Source of the DNA: an uncultured Paraprevotella sp.
GTDB lineage: Bacteria; Bacteroidota; Bacteroidia; Bacteroidales; Bacteroidaceae
NCBI GenBank assembly: GCA_947177395.1
Contig: CAMWUI010000006.1
Span: 1 to 64,000, forward strand
DNA length: 64,000 nt
Direction of reading: 5' to 3'
The translations under genes were made by a program, and so were the position numbers. Positions within the stretch are counted from its first letter, which is position 1; each line of letters opens with the position of its first letter. The notes under the pieces are model-generated. The model did not search any database. It was given only the letters and a program-made list of their open reading frames with translations, and was not told the origin of the DNA. This document shows, piece after piece, positions 43,082 through 52,772 of the stretch.

Positions 43082-43909
43082 ATGTCAAGAACTAATTTTG
43101 ATACATTATTGGAAGCTGGTTGCCACTTTGGCCACCTGAAGAGAAAGTGGAATCCGGCAATGGCTCCTTACATCTTTATGGAGCGCAATGGTATTCATAT
43201 CATCGACCTGCACAAGACGGTTGCTAAAATCGACGAGGCTGCCGATGCTTTGAAGCAAATTGCAAAGTCAGGAAAGAAAATCCTGTTTGTTGCTACTAAA
43301 AAACAAGCCAAGCAAGTTGTAGCCGAGAAGGCTGCTTCTATAAACATGCCCTATGTCATTGAACGCTGGCCGGGCGGTATGCTGACGAACTTCCCCACCA
43401 TCCGCAAGGCTGTGAAGAAGATGGCCAACATCGACAAACTGACGGCTGACGGTACGTATGCCAACCTGTCAAAGCGCGAGGTGTTGCAGATTTCCCGTCA
43501 GCGTGCCAAGCTGGAGAAGAACCTCGGTTCTATCGCCGACCTGACCCGTCTGCCGTCTGCCTTGTTCGTAGTGGATGTGATGAAAGAGCACATTGCCGTT
43601 CGCGAGGCAAACCGCCTGGGTATCCCCGTATTCGCTATCGTAGATACGAACTCCAATCCGAACGATATTGATTTCGTTATTCCGGCAAACGACGACGCAA
43701 ACAAGAGCGTGGAAGTAATCCTCGAGGCTTGCTGTGCCGCCATCGCTGAAGGTCTGGAAGAGCGTAAGGCTGAGAAAGTGGATACGGAAGCTGCCGGTGA
43801 AGGCGAAGCTCCTAAAGGCGGCCGCAAGCGTTCCGCCAAGGCTCGTGTTGAGAAGAATGACGAAGCAGAGGGTGCAGTAGAAGTAACTGAAACCGCTGAG
43901 GAGGCATAA
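43082..43909 (+). CDS. rpsB: 30S ribosomal protein S2
   Basis: This 275-aa small-subunit protein has the family start (TNFDTLLEAGCHFGHLKRKWNPAMAPYIF) and the conserved DVMKEHIAVREANRLGIPVFAIVDTNSNPNDIDFVIPANDDA. The last 45 residues are a charged Glu/Lys/Ala-rich tail. The ORF track starts at 43007, but ATG 43082 matches the family and follows an A-rich leader. It is paired with tsf 35 bases downstream, the normal order in bacteria. Confidence 0.96.
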   Translation: MSRTNFDTLLEAGCHFGHLKRKWNPAMAPYIFMERNGIHIIDLHKTVAKIDEAADALKQIAKSGKKILFVATKKQAKQVVAEKAASINMPYVIERWPGGMLTNFPTIRKAVKKMANIDKLTADGTYANLSKREVLQISRQRAKLEKNLGSIADLTRLPSALFVVDVMKEHIAVREANRLGIPVFAIVDTNSNPNDIDFVIPANDDANKSVEVILEACCAAIAEGLEERKAEKVDTEAAGEGEAPKGGRKRSAKARVEKNDEAEGAVEVTETAEEA

Positions 43910-43944
43910 TTTAGAATGTTAATTCAATTAAAGAAAGAAATACA

Positions 43945-44769
43945 ATGGCTGTAACAATGGCTGAAATTACCCAGCTCCGCAAATTGTCGGGTGCGGGTAT
44001 GATGGACTGCAAAAAAGCTCTCGAAGAGGCTGGCAACGATATAGAGAAGGCAATGGAGATTATTCGTAAGAAGGGTCAGGCTGTTGCTGCCAAGCGTTCG
44101 GACCGTGAGGCTGCTGAAGGTTGTGTTCTGGTGAAGGCAGAGAACGGTTTCGGTGCTATCATCGCGCTGAAGTGTGAGACAGACTTTGTTGCCAAGAACG
44201 AGGACTTTGTAAAGCTGGCTCAGGAAATCCTGGATCTGGCTGTAGCGAACAAATGCCAGACTTTGGACGAAGTGAAGGCTTTGCCGATGGGTGCTGCCAC
44301 CGTGGCTGACGCTGTGGTAGACCGTAGTGGTATCACGGGTGAGAAAATGGAACTGGACGGTTATGCCGTAGTGGAAGGTGAGAATATCTCCGTATACAAC
44401 CACCAGGGTAAGAATCAGCTCTGTACGATGGTCGCTCTGAACAAGAATGTGGATGAGAAGTACGGCCATGCTGTGGCTATGCAGATTGCCGCAATGAATC
44501 CCCGTTCCATCAACGAGCAGGATTATCCCGCTGACGTGTTGGCACGCGAAAGGGAAATCGCAGCAGACAAGGCCCGTGAGGAGGGTAAGCCCGAGAATAT
44601 GATTGAGCGTATCGCTATGGGACGTATCAACAAGCTGTACAAGGAAGAATGTCTGTTGATGCAGGAATTCATCCAGGACGGCAAGTTGAGCGTGGCTCAG
44701 TTCTTGCAGCAGGCTGACAAGGAGTGCACGGTAACGGCATTCAAGCGTTTTACGTTGCGCGCAGAATAA
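43945..44769 (+). CDS. tsf: Elongation factor Ts
   Basis: This 274-aa factor recycles EF-Tu by exchanging GDP for GTP. The N-terminal UBA-type domain AEITQLRKLSGAGMMDCKKALEEAGNDIEKAMEIIRKKG is followed by the conserved CETDFVAKNEDF loop, which contacts EF-Tu. The length is usual for the phylum. It ends the ribosomal operon before a strong terminator. Confidence 0.97.
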   Translation: MAVTMAEITQLRKLSGAGMMDCKKALEEAGNDIEKAMEIIRKKGQAVAAKRSDREAAEGCVLVKAENGFGAIIALKCETDFVAKNEDFVKLAQEILDLAVANKCQTLDEVKALPMGAATVADAVVDRSGITGEKMELDGYAVVEGENISVYNHQGKNQLCTMVALNKNVDEKYGHAVAMQIAAMNPRSINEQDYPADVLAREREIAADKAREEGKPENMIERIAMGRINKLYKEECLLMQEFIQDGKLSVAQFLQQADKECTVTAFKRFTLRAE

Positions 44770-44792
44770 TCAGAAGCAACAACATACATGCG

Positions 44793-44829
44793 GGGCGTTT
44801 TCATCGGAAGATGGAAGCGCCCGTTTTTT
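44793..44829 (+). terminator. Rho-independent terminator after tsf
   Basis: GGGCGTTTTCATC pairs with GATGGAAGCGCCC around a GGAA loop and is followed by GTTTTTT. It lies 23 bases past the tsf stop. Confidence 0.9.
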
Positions 44830-44901
44830 ATGTCCGTACGCCTCAATCTGTTTTTGCCGCATATTGTGACCGGAGTATGATGGGTTTTGCATGAATTTTG
44901 T

Positions 44902-44909
44902 TATCTTTG
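44902..44909 (+). promoter_or_regulatory. TAnnTTTG box before the FAH-family gene
   Basis: TATCTTTG lies 25 bases before the ATG at 44935. The TTG element is not at the ideal spacing. Confidence 0.5.
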
Positions 44910-44934
44910 TTTTGTAACGAATAATAGAACGTAT

Positions 44935-45552
44935 ATGAAGATAATAGCCGTAGGCATGAACTATGCCGCACACAATAAAGAACTGGACGGAACGTTATTA
45001 TTACCGGAGGAGCCTGTTATTTTCAGCAAGGCTGATTCGGCGTTGCTGAAAGACGGAAAACCGTTTTTCATACCGGATTTCACGGAGCAGTGCGACTATG
45101 AAACGGAACTGGTGGTGCGGATTTGTCGGCTGGGAAAGAATATCGCTCCCCGTTTTGCCCGTCGTTATTACGATGCCGTGACCGTGGGCATAGATTTTAC
45201 GGCACGTGACATGCAGCGGCGTTTTCGGGAGGAAGGCAGGCCCTGGGAACTGTGCAAGGGATTCGACGGTTCGGCGGCGGTGGGTACTTTCGTTTCGGTG
45301 GACGAACAGACGGACATACAGCGGTTGCATTTCCGGTTGGACATCAACGGACAGACCGTACAGAGAGGCTTCTCCGGCGATATGATATTCGCGGTGGATG
45401 AACTGATAGCCTACGTCAGCCGGTTCTATACGCTCAAGATGGGCGACCTGCTTTATACGGGAACTCCGGTCGGCGTGGGACCTGTACACATCGGTGACCA
45501 TCTGGAGGGGTATATCGAAGAACGGAAAGTTTTGGATTTTAATGTAAGATAA
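44935..45552 (+). CDS. Fumarylacetoacetate hydrolase family protein
   Basis: This 205-aa enzyme of the FAH family (C-C hydrolases and decarboxylases such as oxaloacetate tautomerase or acylpyruvase) begins KIIAVGMNYAAHNKELDG. The metal and substrate region reads DYETELVVRICRLGKNI, with FTARDMQRR..GRPWELCKGFDGSAAVG and the closing GDLLYTGTPVGVGPV. Its small size matches single-domain YcgM-like members. ATG 44935 is preferred over the track start. porU starts 10 bases downstream. The substrate cannot be named. Confidence 0.9.
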   Translation: MKIIAVGMNYAAHNKELDGTLLLPEEPVIFSKADSALLKDGKPFFIPDFTEQCDYETELVVRICRLGKNIAPRFARRYYDAVTVGIDFTARDMQRRFREEGRPWELCKGFDGSAAVGTFVSVDEQTDIQRLHFRLDINGQTVQRGFSGDMIFAVDELIAYVSRFYTLKMGDLLYTGTPVGVGPVHIGDHLEGYIEERKVLDFNVR

Positions 45553-45561
45553 AGATTTCTC

Positions 45562-48500
45562 ATGAGAATGCTACGCATCATATTGGTTGTTCTGCTGGCG
45601 GTCGGCGCAGGCCGGTTGTCGTCCCAGTCTATCACCCGGCTGGACTGGGATGTGCTGCGGATAGACTCGGCTGTGCCTTGTTACACGGAAGTGGTTCCTT
45701 TGGGAGAACGGTCCGGAGATTATGAGTATGAGGTGCGGATAGAGTATCCGGAATACACGCCGGTGAGTGTAGCGGAACGTGATGTGCTGAAGCGGTTGGC
45801 ACCGGCATTGCCGGAATCGCCGGAAATCCGTTCCGCAGTAGGCGTGTCGAGGAAAGAAGGCTTTATTGATTTGTCTTTCATTCCGGTCGTATTGCGGAAA
45901 GGCGTGTATTATAAGCTGCTCAGCTGTAAAATAACGATTCATCGCACGCTCCGTCCCCGTCCCCGTGCCGCATCGGTGCTGGAAGCCAGGGAGGCTTATG
46001 CGGCGGAGTCCGTTCTGAAGAGCGGCCGCTGGGTGAAAATAAAGGTAACCGGCGAGGGGGTCCACATGCTCACCCGGACCGCTTTGCAGAAGATGGGGTT
46101 CTCCAATCCCGACAGAGTGAAACTGTATGGCTATGGCGGGCATGTCCAGGACGAAGTCCTGTATGCAGGGCAGGGGCGTGATGATCTGGAAGAAGTCCCC
46201 CTCTATCATGGCGGACAGGGACTCCTGTTTTATGCCCGTGGTCTGGTGTCATGGACGCGCCCGGCATATAATGCCGCTTCGCGGACGTATATCTCGTCGC
46301 ATCTCCGGAATACGTATGCCCGTTATGCTACGTATTTCCTGACGGAAGGAGATTCGCCCCTGGCCTTTCCGAAAGAGGCGTCTTCCTCGTCTGTCGTGCG
46401 GAATGAACTGGCTTCTTTTCCTGAGCATGTATTGTATGAGCGCGACGAAGTGGCCTGGTTCAGCGGCGGCCGCCGGCTGTATGACGGGCATAATTATGCG
46501 GACGGCAATAACCAGAGCTATCGTCTGGAGGTGAAGAATCCCGTGGCGTCGGAGGGCGGAGCGCTGAAGGTCGATTTCTCCGTTTCCTATGCCGGTGGAA
46601 CGACACAGGTGGCGGTAAAAGCAGACGGCGTGTCGCTCGGTTCGTTGTCGGTGAACAAACTGGCGGATTATTACAGGGCGCAAAGCACTTCTCAAGTATT
46701 CCGGTTGTCGTCCGTCAGTGCGGCCGCCGGCGGGGTATCCGTTACGATTACCACTCCGCAAGGTAGGAACGCCCGTCTGGACTATTTGGAACTTTCGTAC
46801 ACCCGCGAATTGGTGATGGCCGGTTCGCAGCTGGCTTTCACGCACTATAAGACAGGTACGAGCCGGTATACTGTCCGTGCCGCTTCCGGCCAGAAACTCA
46901 GCATCTGGCGGCTTGACGGGCCCGGGCGTCCGGTAACGGAAATATCATCGGTCCGCGACGGCAATGACTATTCCGTGGTGGTGGACGACCCGACCGACAA
47001 TTACGTGGCGGTGGATGTCAATGCCGCTTATCCCGAACCGGAGTTTGTGGCCGATGTTGCCAATCAAAACCTGCACGCCGTGCAACCGGTGGATATGGTC
47101 ATCATCGTTCCTTCGTCCAATGTCTTCCGGGGGCAGGCGGAACGTCTGGCACAGGCTCATCGCGACTGTGACGGCATGACGGTGCAGGTGGTCAGAGCCG
47201 AGGAGATATACAATGAGTTCTCGTCCGGAACGCCGGATGCCACGGCCTACCGCCGCTTCATGAAGATGCTTTATGACCGGGCAGCTTCGGCTGACGAGGC
47301 TCCCCGCTACCTGCTCCTTTTCGGCGATGCGGCCTGGGACAACCGGATGCTGTCGCCTGCGTGGAGAGGAGTGAACCCCGACAACTTCCTGCTCTGCTAC
47401 GAGTCGGACCATTCGCTGAGCGACATACGGACGTATGTCATGGAGGATTATTTCGGTCTGTTGGACGACGGGGAAGGGCATAGCTTGTTGACCGGCAAAG
47501 TGGACATCGGGGTCGGCCGTATCCCGGTACAGTCGGAATTTGAGGCCAAGGGGGTCGTGGATAAAATAATCAACTATATGACCAACGTGCATGCCGGCAA
47601 ATGGAGGAATACGGTGTGCGTGATGGGCGACGATGCCGATGGGAACAGCCACATGAAGTATGCGGCTGCGGTGGCCGATGAGATAGAAGCCGGTTATCCC
47701 GATCTGAATGTGCAGCGGGTGATGTGGGATGCCTATCCGCGTGTGTCCGGTATTACGGGCAACAGTTATCCTATGGCCCGTGCCAGAGTGCTGGCCCAGA
47801 TGAACGAAGGAGCGCTGATGATGAACTATACCGGGCATGCGGGCCCCACCAGCCTTTCGCATGAAAAGGTGGTAGTGCTGAATGACTTCCTGAACTTCAC
47901 CTCGCCCAATGTGCCTCTGTGGGTGACGGCGGCTTGCGATGTGATGCCGTTTGATTCTAAGGAAAACAGTATCGGAGAGTCGGCCTTGCTCAACGCCAAC
48001 GGGGCGGCTGTCGCATTTCTGGGTACTACCCGTACGGTTTATGCCAACAGCAACGACCGCATGAACAGGGCTTTCTGCCGCTTTGTGTTCGGTAAGGATG
48101 ACAAGGGACGTCCCTATCGACTGGGAGATGCCTTGCGTATGGCAAAGGTGACGTTGGTAAGTACGGTCGCAGAATTGGGACTGGATCCGAATATATATAT
48201 ATCGAATCCGTTGGAAGACCTCTCGGAAAACAAACTGCAGTATGCGCTGTTGGGCGATCCGGCTCTGCGGCTGGGAACTCCGCGCTATAAAGTTGTGTTG
48301 GACAATGTCAACGGCACGGATATGAACAGCGGCGCCGTCGTAACCTTATCGGCCGGAAGTTTGGCGCGGTTCAGCGGTCACATCGAGGATGAGGCCGGCA
48401 ATGAAGTGCCTGCCTTCCGGGGAGTCCTGTCTACGACGGTTTATGACAGCAAGACGACCGTGGTCTGTCTGAACAACGAGAAAAAGGGTGCTGTGGAACC

Positions 48501-49383
48501 TTATACCTATGAGGCACGTGAGAAGGTGCTTTATTCGGGCAGTGATTCTGTGCGGGGCGGGCGCTTTGAGATAGAATTTTCCGTTCCGGTGGATATCAAT
48601 TATTCCGACAGGAGCGGGCGGGCGGTCTTTTATGCCATCAATGCGGAACGCACTTTTGAGGCTAACGGGCATAGCGAAGATTTCCTGGTAGGGGGCGTGG
48701 GTACGGAGCTGGCCGCAGACAAGGAAGGCCCGCGGGTGTATGCCTATCTGAATACGGAGGATTTCCAGAACGGCGATGTGGTGAACGCAACGCCCTATTT
48801 TGTTGCGTTCCTGGAGGACGAAAGCGGAATCAATGTGTCCGGCAACGGTATCGGACACAATCTGGAACTGATGATCGACGGAGCCGGCGGGAAACTCTAT
48901 GATTTGAGCGAATACTACCGGAGTGAGTTCGGAGACTATAGGAAAGGTAGCGTGGCTTTCAGCATTCCGCAACTGGAAGCCGGTACTCACAGGCTGAAAT
49001 TCCGTGTCTGGGATGTCATGAACAATTCTTCCTCTGTGGAAATGGACTTTGTGGTGGAGCCCGGCAGGAGTCCTTCTCTGATAAACCTGATATGTTCAGC
49101 CAATCCGGCCCGGACGGAGACTTCGTTCAGTTTCCATTACGACCGTCCCGGCAGCACGTGCGATTTCCGTATCGAAGTGTTCGACTTTTCGGGACGCGTG
49201 TTGTGGAACCATGCGGAGAGCGGTGTGAGCACCGACGGATATTACACCGTGCCGTGGGGACTGACGACCGGAGGCGGCATGCCTTTGCAGACAGGAGTGT
49301 ATCTCTATCGTGCCGCAGTGTCATGTGGCGGAAGCGAGGAAACATCGGAAGTCAAGAAAATAGTTGTATTGCGCAATAAATAG
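45562..49383 (+). CDS. porU: Type IX secretion system sortase PorU
   Basis: PorU is the cell-surface enzyme that cuts the C-terminal signal from type IX secreted cargo and attaches the product to lipopolysaccharide. The 1273-aa sequence has a signal peptide (ending RLSSQ), an N-terminal beta-rich region of about 500 residues, and a gingipain-type C25 peptidase domain with NYTGHAG (His759) and TAACDVMPFD (Cys792). At the end lies a domain that resembles a type A C-terminal signal (NPARTETSFSF..GVYLYRAAVS). porV follows 42 bases later, a known neighbour. The length is slightly above P. gingivalis PorU. Confidence 0.93.
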   Translation: MRMLRIILVVLLAVGAGRLSSQSITRLDWDVLRIDSAVPCYTEVVPLGERSGDYEYEVRIEYPEYTPVSVAERDVLKRLAPALPESPEIRSAVGVSRKEGFIDLSFIPVVLRKGVYYKLLSCKITIHRTLRPRPRAASVLEAREAYAAESVLKSGRWVKIKVTGEGVHMLTRTALQKMGFSNPDRVKLYGYGGHVQDEVLYAGQGRDDLEEVPLYHGGQGLLFYARGLVSWTRPAYNAASRTYISSHLRNTYARYATYFLTEGDSPLAFPKEASSSSVVRNELASFPEHVLYERDEVAWFSGGRRLYDGHNYADGNNQSYRLEVKNPVASEGGALKVDFSVSYAGGTTQVAVKADGVSLGSLSVNKLADYYRAQSTSQVFRLSSVSAAAGGVSVTITTPQGRNARLDYLELSYTRELVMAGSQLAFTHYKTGTSRYTVRAASGQKLSIWRLDGPGRPVTEISSVRDGNDYSVVVDDPTDNYVAVDVNAAYPEPEFVADVANQNLHAVQPVDMVIIVPSSNVFRGQAERLAQAHRDCDGMTVQVVRAEEIYNEFSSGTPDATAYRRFMKMLYDRAASADEAPRYLLLFGDAAWDNRMLSPAWRGVNPDNFLLCYESDHSLSDIRTYVMEDYFGLLDDGEGHSLLTGKVDIGVGRIPVQSEFEAKGVVDKIINYMTNVHAGKWRNTVCVMGDDADGNSHMKYAAAVADEIEAGYPDLNVQRVMWDAYPRVSGITGNSYPMARARVLAQMNEGALMMNYTGHAGPTSLSHEKVVVLNDFLNFTSPNVPLWVTAACDVMPFDSKENSIGESALLNANGAAVAFLGTTRTVYANSNDRMNRAFCRFVFGKDDKGRPYRLGDALRMAKVTLVSTVAELGLDPNIYISNPLEDLSENKLQYALLGDPALRLGTPRYKVVLDNVNGTDMNSGAVVTLSAGSLARFSGHIEDEAGNEVPAFRGVLSTTVYDSKTTVVCLNNEKKGAVEPYTYEAREKVLYSGSDSVRGGRFEIEFSVPVDINYSDRSGRAVFYAINAERTFEANGHSEDFLVGGVGTELAADKEGPRVYAYLNTEDFQNGDVVNATPYFVAFLEDESGINVSGNGIGHNLELMIDGAGGKLYDLSEYYRSEFGDYRKGSVAFSIPQLEAGTHRLKFRVWDVMNNSSSVEMDFVVEPGRSPSLINLICSANPARTETSFSFHYDRPGSTCDFRIEVFDFSGRVLWNHAESGVSTDGYYTVPWGLTTGGGMPLQTGVYLYRAAVSCGGSEETSEVKKIVVLRNK

Positions 49384-49424
49384 TTGCCTTTTCAGTTTAA
49401 ACAATAGAAAAACATAATAGGAAG

Positions 49425-50618
49425 ATGACAAGAAAGATTGCGATAAGTCTGGCGGTTCTTTTGCTGGTTTCCGTACAGAAAGCATGGACGCAGGACAAAC
49501 GGAATATGTTCAATCCCGTAACTACGGCGGTGACGTCTCAGCATATAGCGCCCGATGCCCGTGCTGGCGGTATGGGTGATGTGGGAGCGGCCACGGAGCC
49601 CGATGCCAGTTCACAGTATTGGAATCCGGCGAAATATCCCTTTTGCATAGCCCGTGCCGGTGTGGCACTCAACTATACGCCGTGGTTGCGCCAGTTGGTG
49701 AATGACATCGATCTGGCGTATGTGAGCGGCTTCTACCGTATCGGTGACTATCAGGCCCTGAGCGCCTCCCTGCGCTTTTTCTCTTTGGGCGAAGTGTCTA
49801 CCGGCAGTGGTAGCGACGGTCAGGGAGCAGATATGACCATTCGTCCGTATGAAATGTCCATGGATGTGGGGTATTCCCGTATGTTGAGTGAGAATTTCTC
49901 GGCAGCAGTGGCCTTGCGTTTCATTTACTCGGATATCACATACGACTATACGGAGGAAACATCACCGGGAAAAGCCTTTGCCGCGGACATAGCCCTGTAT
50001 TACAACCGCTATTTTATGGCGGGAAGCCGGGAGTGTAACTTTGGTTTGGGATTGAACATCAGTAATATCGGTAGCAAGATAACTTATGGAGGGGATGACA
50101 ATTCGGAATTCATACCTACCAACATGCGTCTGGGGCTCAATTTCCTGATTCCTCTCAATGAGTATAACAAAGTGTCTTTCTCTGCCGATGCCAACAAATT
50201 GCTGGTTCCTACGTTCCCGAAGCAGAACACCGAGACGGGTGAGACGACGGAAGAATACCAAAACCGTATACAGAAGGACTATTACGACGTGTCGCCCATT
50301 GCCGGTATCTTCAAAAGTTTCGGGGATGCGCCCAACGGTTTCAAGGAAGAGATGCAGGAGATACAGTGGAGCCTGGGTATGGAGTATTCCTACAATGACC
50401 GCTTCATCATTCGCGGCGGTTATCATCACGAAAGTGCCAATAAAGGTAACCGTAAGTACTTCACCGTGGGTGCTGGTTTCCGTATGAGCGTGTTCGCGCT
50501 GGACTGCGGTTATGTGATATCCACGGCGCAGAGCAATCCGTTGGACCAGACGATGCGATTTTCGCTAGGTTTCGATCTAGACGGTATCAAGGACCTTTTC
50601 GGCAGACGCCGTCGTTGA
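49425..50618 (+). CDS. porV: Type IX secretion outer membrane protein PorV
   Basis: PorV is a FadL-like 14-strand barrel that shuttles cargo from the SprA translocon to PorU at the outer membrane. This 397-aa protein has a signal peptide (ending AWTQ), TAVTSQHIAPDARAGGMGDVGAATEPDASSQYWNPAKYPF at its N terminus (a strong family signature), and regular amphipathic strands to the C terminus (MRFSLGFDLDG). It pairs with porU. The other T9SS core genes (porK-N, sprA) are not in this window. Confidence 0.94.
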   Translation: MTRKIAISLAVLLLVSVQKAWTQDKRNMFNPVTTAVTSQHIAPDARAGGMGDVGAATEPDASSQYWNPAKYPFCIARAGVALNYTPWLRQLVNDIDLAYVSGFYRIGDYQALSASLRFFSLGEVSTGSGSDGQGADMTIRPYEMSMDVGYSRMLSENFSAAVALRFIYSDITYDYTEETSPGKAFAADIALYYNRYFMAGSRECNFGLGLNISNIGSKITYGGDDNSEFIPTNMRLGLNFLIPLNEYNKVSFSADANKLLVPTFPKQNTETGETTEEYQNRIQKDYYDVSPIAGIFKSFGDAPNGFKEEMQEIQWSLGMEYSYNDRFIIRGGYHHESANKGNRKYFTVGAGFRMSVFALDCGYVISTAQSNPLDQTMRFSLGFDLDGIKDLFGRRRR

Positions 50619-50651
50619 TGGCATATATATAATTAAGGTACACAGAGACGT

Positions 50652-51134
50652 ATGGCTAGGATAAGGGTAGGATTCGGGTTTGATGTCCATCGGCTTGTGG
50701 AAGGCCGGGAGTTATGGCTGGGAGGCATCCGGTTGGAACACGAACAGGGTTTGCTGGGGCATAGCGATGCCGATGTGCTGATACATGCTTTGTGCGACGC
50801 TTTGCTCGGAGCGGCCAATATGCGCGACATCGGTTATCATTTTCCCGACACGGCAGAGGAATACCACAATGTGGACAGCAAGATTCTTTTGGCGCGGACG
50901 GTAGAATTGATTGCCGGAAAGGGCTATTCCGTAGGCAATGCGGATATTACGGTCTGTGCCGAACGTCCTAAGTTGAAAAAACACATACCAGCCATGCAGG
51001 AATGCCTGGCCCGGGTGATGGGAGTGGATGAAGATTGTGTTTCGGTGAAAGCCACCACTACGGAGAAATTAGGGTTTACGGGGCGTGAGGAAGGCATTGC
51101 GGCTTATGCCACCGTCTTGATAGAACATACATAA
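50652..51134 (+). CDS. ispF: 2-C-methyl-D-erythritol 2,4-cyclodiphosphate synthase
   Basis: This 160-aa enzyme of the non-mevalonate isoprenoid pathway cyclises CDP-methylerythritol phosphate. The zinc-binding Asp11-x-His13 (FDVHRLVEGRE) and His45 in GHSDADVLIHALCDALLGA are in place, as is the C-terminal KATTTEKLGFTGREEGIAAYA. It is 33 bases after porV and converges on the MORN-repeat gene. Confidence 0.96.
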   Translation: MARIRVGFGFDVHRLVEGRELWLGGIRLEHEQGLLGHSDADVLIHALCDALLGAANMRDIGYHFPDTAEEYHNVDSKILLARTVELIAGKGYSVGNADITVCAERPKLKKHIPAMQECLARVMGVDEDCVSVKATTTEKLGFTGREEGIAAYATVLIEHT

Positions 51135-51175
51135 AAACAAATGTCTTGGCGAAGAACCAAGACAATTTGTTTTCT
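51134..51175. terminator. Bidirectional terminator between ispF and the MORN gene
   Basis: AAACAAATGTCTTGG pairs with CCAAGACAATTTGTTT with one bulged base. A-run and T-run flanks (AAAAAC on the left, TTTTC on the right) suit termination in both directions. Confidence 0.8.
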
Positions 51176-51221
51176 AACAATACAATATGAGCCGACATTC
51201 CGACGGTCGGTACAGTTAATT

Positions 51222-51923
51222 CTATTCGTTGTCTTTGAGCATGAACCGAAACAGCGGAACGGACGGTTTGTCGCGGTTGTTCACCTTGACGAGGCGCGGA
51301 GTGTCTTCAATCTTCCAGTATCCGATCTGCATGTCATTGTCCATGGAAAACAAGGCTCCGAAACCGAATCTCACACCGTCCCTATACTGTCCATACCAGT
51401 AGCTCCCGTTTGCATAGTAATAGATACCGTAGCCGTGGCGTTTCCCTTTATAGGTTTCGCCGACATAGCGGTCGCCGTTTTGATAGGAAATGGAATTGAA
51501 CGCGTAGTCGCTCAGTCCGTCGGCGTCTATCAGTTGCTTTTCTTCACTTTTGAACACATAGAGTAACAGACCTGTGGTGAGACTGTATACCGCATAGAAA
51601 TTATTGCCGCCCACGATGGCATTGTCGTTATTCAGCGTGATACCGAACATGAATTCATCCTTGCGGAACTGTCCTATGCGCTGATTCCCGTCGTTACTGA
51701 TAAACGAACCATAGCCGTAGATGTGGTTGTCGCGGTCCACTTGTCCGATATACTGTCCGTTTTCGGCGTTGAGCAGGGCGGCGTCGAAATACTCCACATG
51801 GTCCAGATACACATGCTCGTATTCGGCCGGAGGAATTTCATATTTTTGCAGGGGAGTCTGTTGTGCCCTCATGTACAAGGCTGACAGACAAAGGAGGATT
51901 GTGACAAAAAGCTTTTTCTTCAT
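51222..51923 (-). CDS. Secreted MORN-repeat protein
   Basis: This 233-aa protein has a signal peptide (ending YMRAQ) and a set of MORN-like units, each of the form YIGQVDRDNHIYGYGSF, YVGETYKGKRHGYGIYY and YWYGQYRDGVRFGFGAL. MORN repeats usually bind lipids or proteins and act as scaffolds. It ends the minus-strand operon of yicC, gmk and nadD, and its ATG overlaps the nadD stop by four bases. The function is not known; the signal peptide places it outside the cytoplasm, unlike its operon partners. Confidence 0.82.
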   Translation of the reverse strand: MKKKLFVTILLCLSALYMRAQQTPLQKYEIPPAEYEHVYLDHVEYFDAALLNAENGQYIGQVDRDNHIYGYGSFISNDGNQRIGQFRKDEFMFGITLNNDNAIVGGNNFYAVYSLTTGLLLYVFKSEEKQLIDADGLSDYAFNSISYQNGDRYVGETYKGKRHGYGIYYYANGSYWYGQYRDGVRFGFGALFSMDNDMQIGYWKIEDTPRLVKVNNRDKPSVPLFRFMLKDNE

Positions 51924-52543
51924 ATTTCTTTTTTCATATAGCGGACCATATCGGGAATGGCCTGTTGTTGATAATATCCTTTTTCTTTAATTTCCTTCCA
52001 TACGGCTGGAGGCAGGTCGGACGATACATCCTCGCCCTTCCGTATCTTCTCCCGTATTCCGGTGGAACTAATGTCTATCAGCGGAGTGTCCGCCAGCCGG
52101 GCGTAGGGAGGAAGCTCTTCGGCGCGGAGCGGGTATCCGGGACGGGGATATATGACGAGCCGATGGTGACGCACGATTTCCTTCCCCTGATACCATCGGT
52201 CGAATGCCAGCCAGTTGTCAGCTCCTATGACGAGTGAGAAACATCGGTCGGGGTGTGCGTTGCGCAGGTATTCCAGCGTATGCACCGTGTAGGAAGGGCG
52301 GGGCAGGCGGAATTCGGCATCGCAGATGGTCAGTTTCGGTTTGTCTTTTACAGCCAGTCGTGCCAGCTCCAGTCTTGTCCGGTCGTCCAGTAAGTCGTCG
52401 CTTTGCTGTTTCAACGGATTCATGGGGGAGACCAACAGCCACATTTCGTTCACGATTCCCTGTCGGCACAATGTTTCGGACAACCGGATGTGGCCGTTGT
52501 GAATGGGATTGAACGACCCCCCGTAGATTCCGGTTTCAGTCAT
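51920..52543 (-). CDS. nadD: Nicotinate-nucleotide adenylyltransferase
   Basis: This 207-aa enzyme adenylates nicotinate mononucleotide in NAD synthesis. The nucleotidyltransferase motif GGSFNPIHNGH (HxGH at residues 15-18) and the C-terminal ISSTGIREKI are clear. ATG 52543 is chosen over the track's 52711 because MTETGIYGG is the family start. The upstream membrane-protein gene overlaps the start by four bases and the MORN gene overlaps the end by four bases. Confidence 0.95.
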   Translation of the reverse strand: MTETGIYGGSFNPIHNGHIRLSETLCRQGIVNEMWLLVSPMNPLKQQSDDLLDDRTRLELARLAVKDKPKLTICDAEFRLPRPSYTVHTLEYLRNAHPDRCFSLVIGADNWLAFDRWYQGKEIVRHHRLVIYPRPGYPLRAEELPPYARLADTPLIDISSTGIREKIRKGEDVSSDLPPAVWKEIKEKGYYQQQAIPDMVRYMKKEI

Positions 52544-52758
52544 GGCTTCCGATGGGGAACGTCGGTGGAACCACTGTTCCGGAGCCGGTGTAGTAGCCAT
52601 CCGACGAACATGGGGATGGTGTTCAGCAACAACAGTATGCCGATGATGGCGGCTTCGCTGTACAACTCCAGCCAAAGGCACACGGTCAGTATCAGCAGGC
52701 CGGCTCCCCAAAGGATGAGGCTTGCTTTGAAGTTTTTCTTCTTACGGGATGTTATCAT
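52540..52758 (-). CDS. Small two-helix membrane protein
   Basis: The 72-aa reading frame (MITSRKKKNFKASLILWGAGLLILTVCLW...) has two likely transmembrane helices (residues 12-29 and 33-55) and a basic N-terminus. It starts 15 bases after the gmk stop and overlaps the nadD start by four bases (ATGA), which supports real translation. The longer track start lies inside gmk. No family is recognised. Confidence 0.6.
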   Translation of the reverse strand: MITSRKKKNFKASLILWGAGLLILTVCLWLELYSEAAIIGILLLLNTIPMFVGWLLHRLRNSGSTDVPHRKP

Positions 52759-52772
52759 ATTCCGATGGTTTG

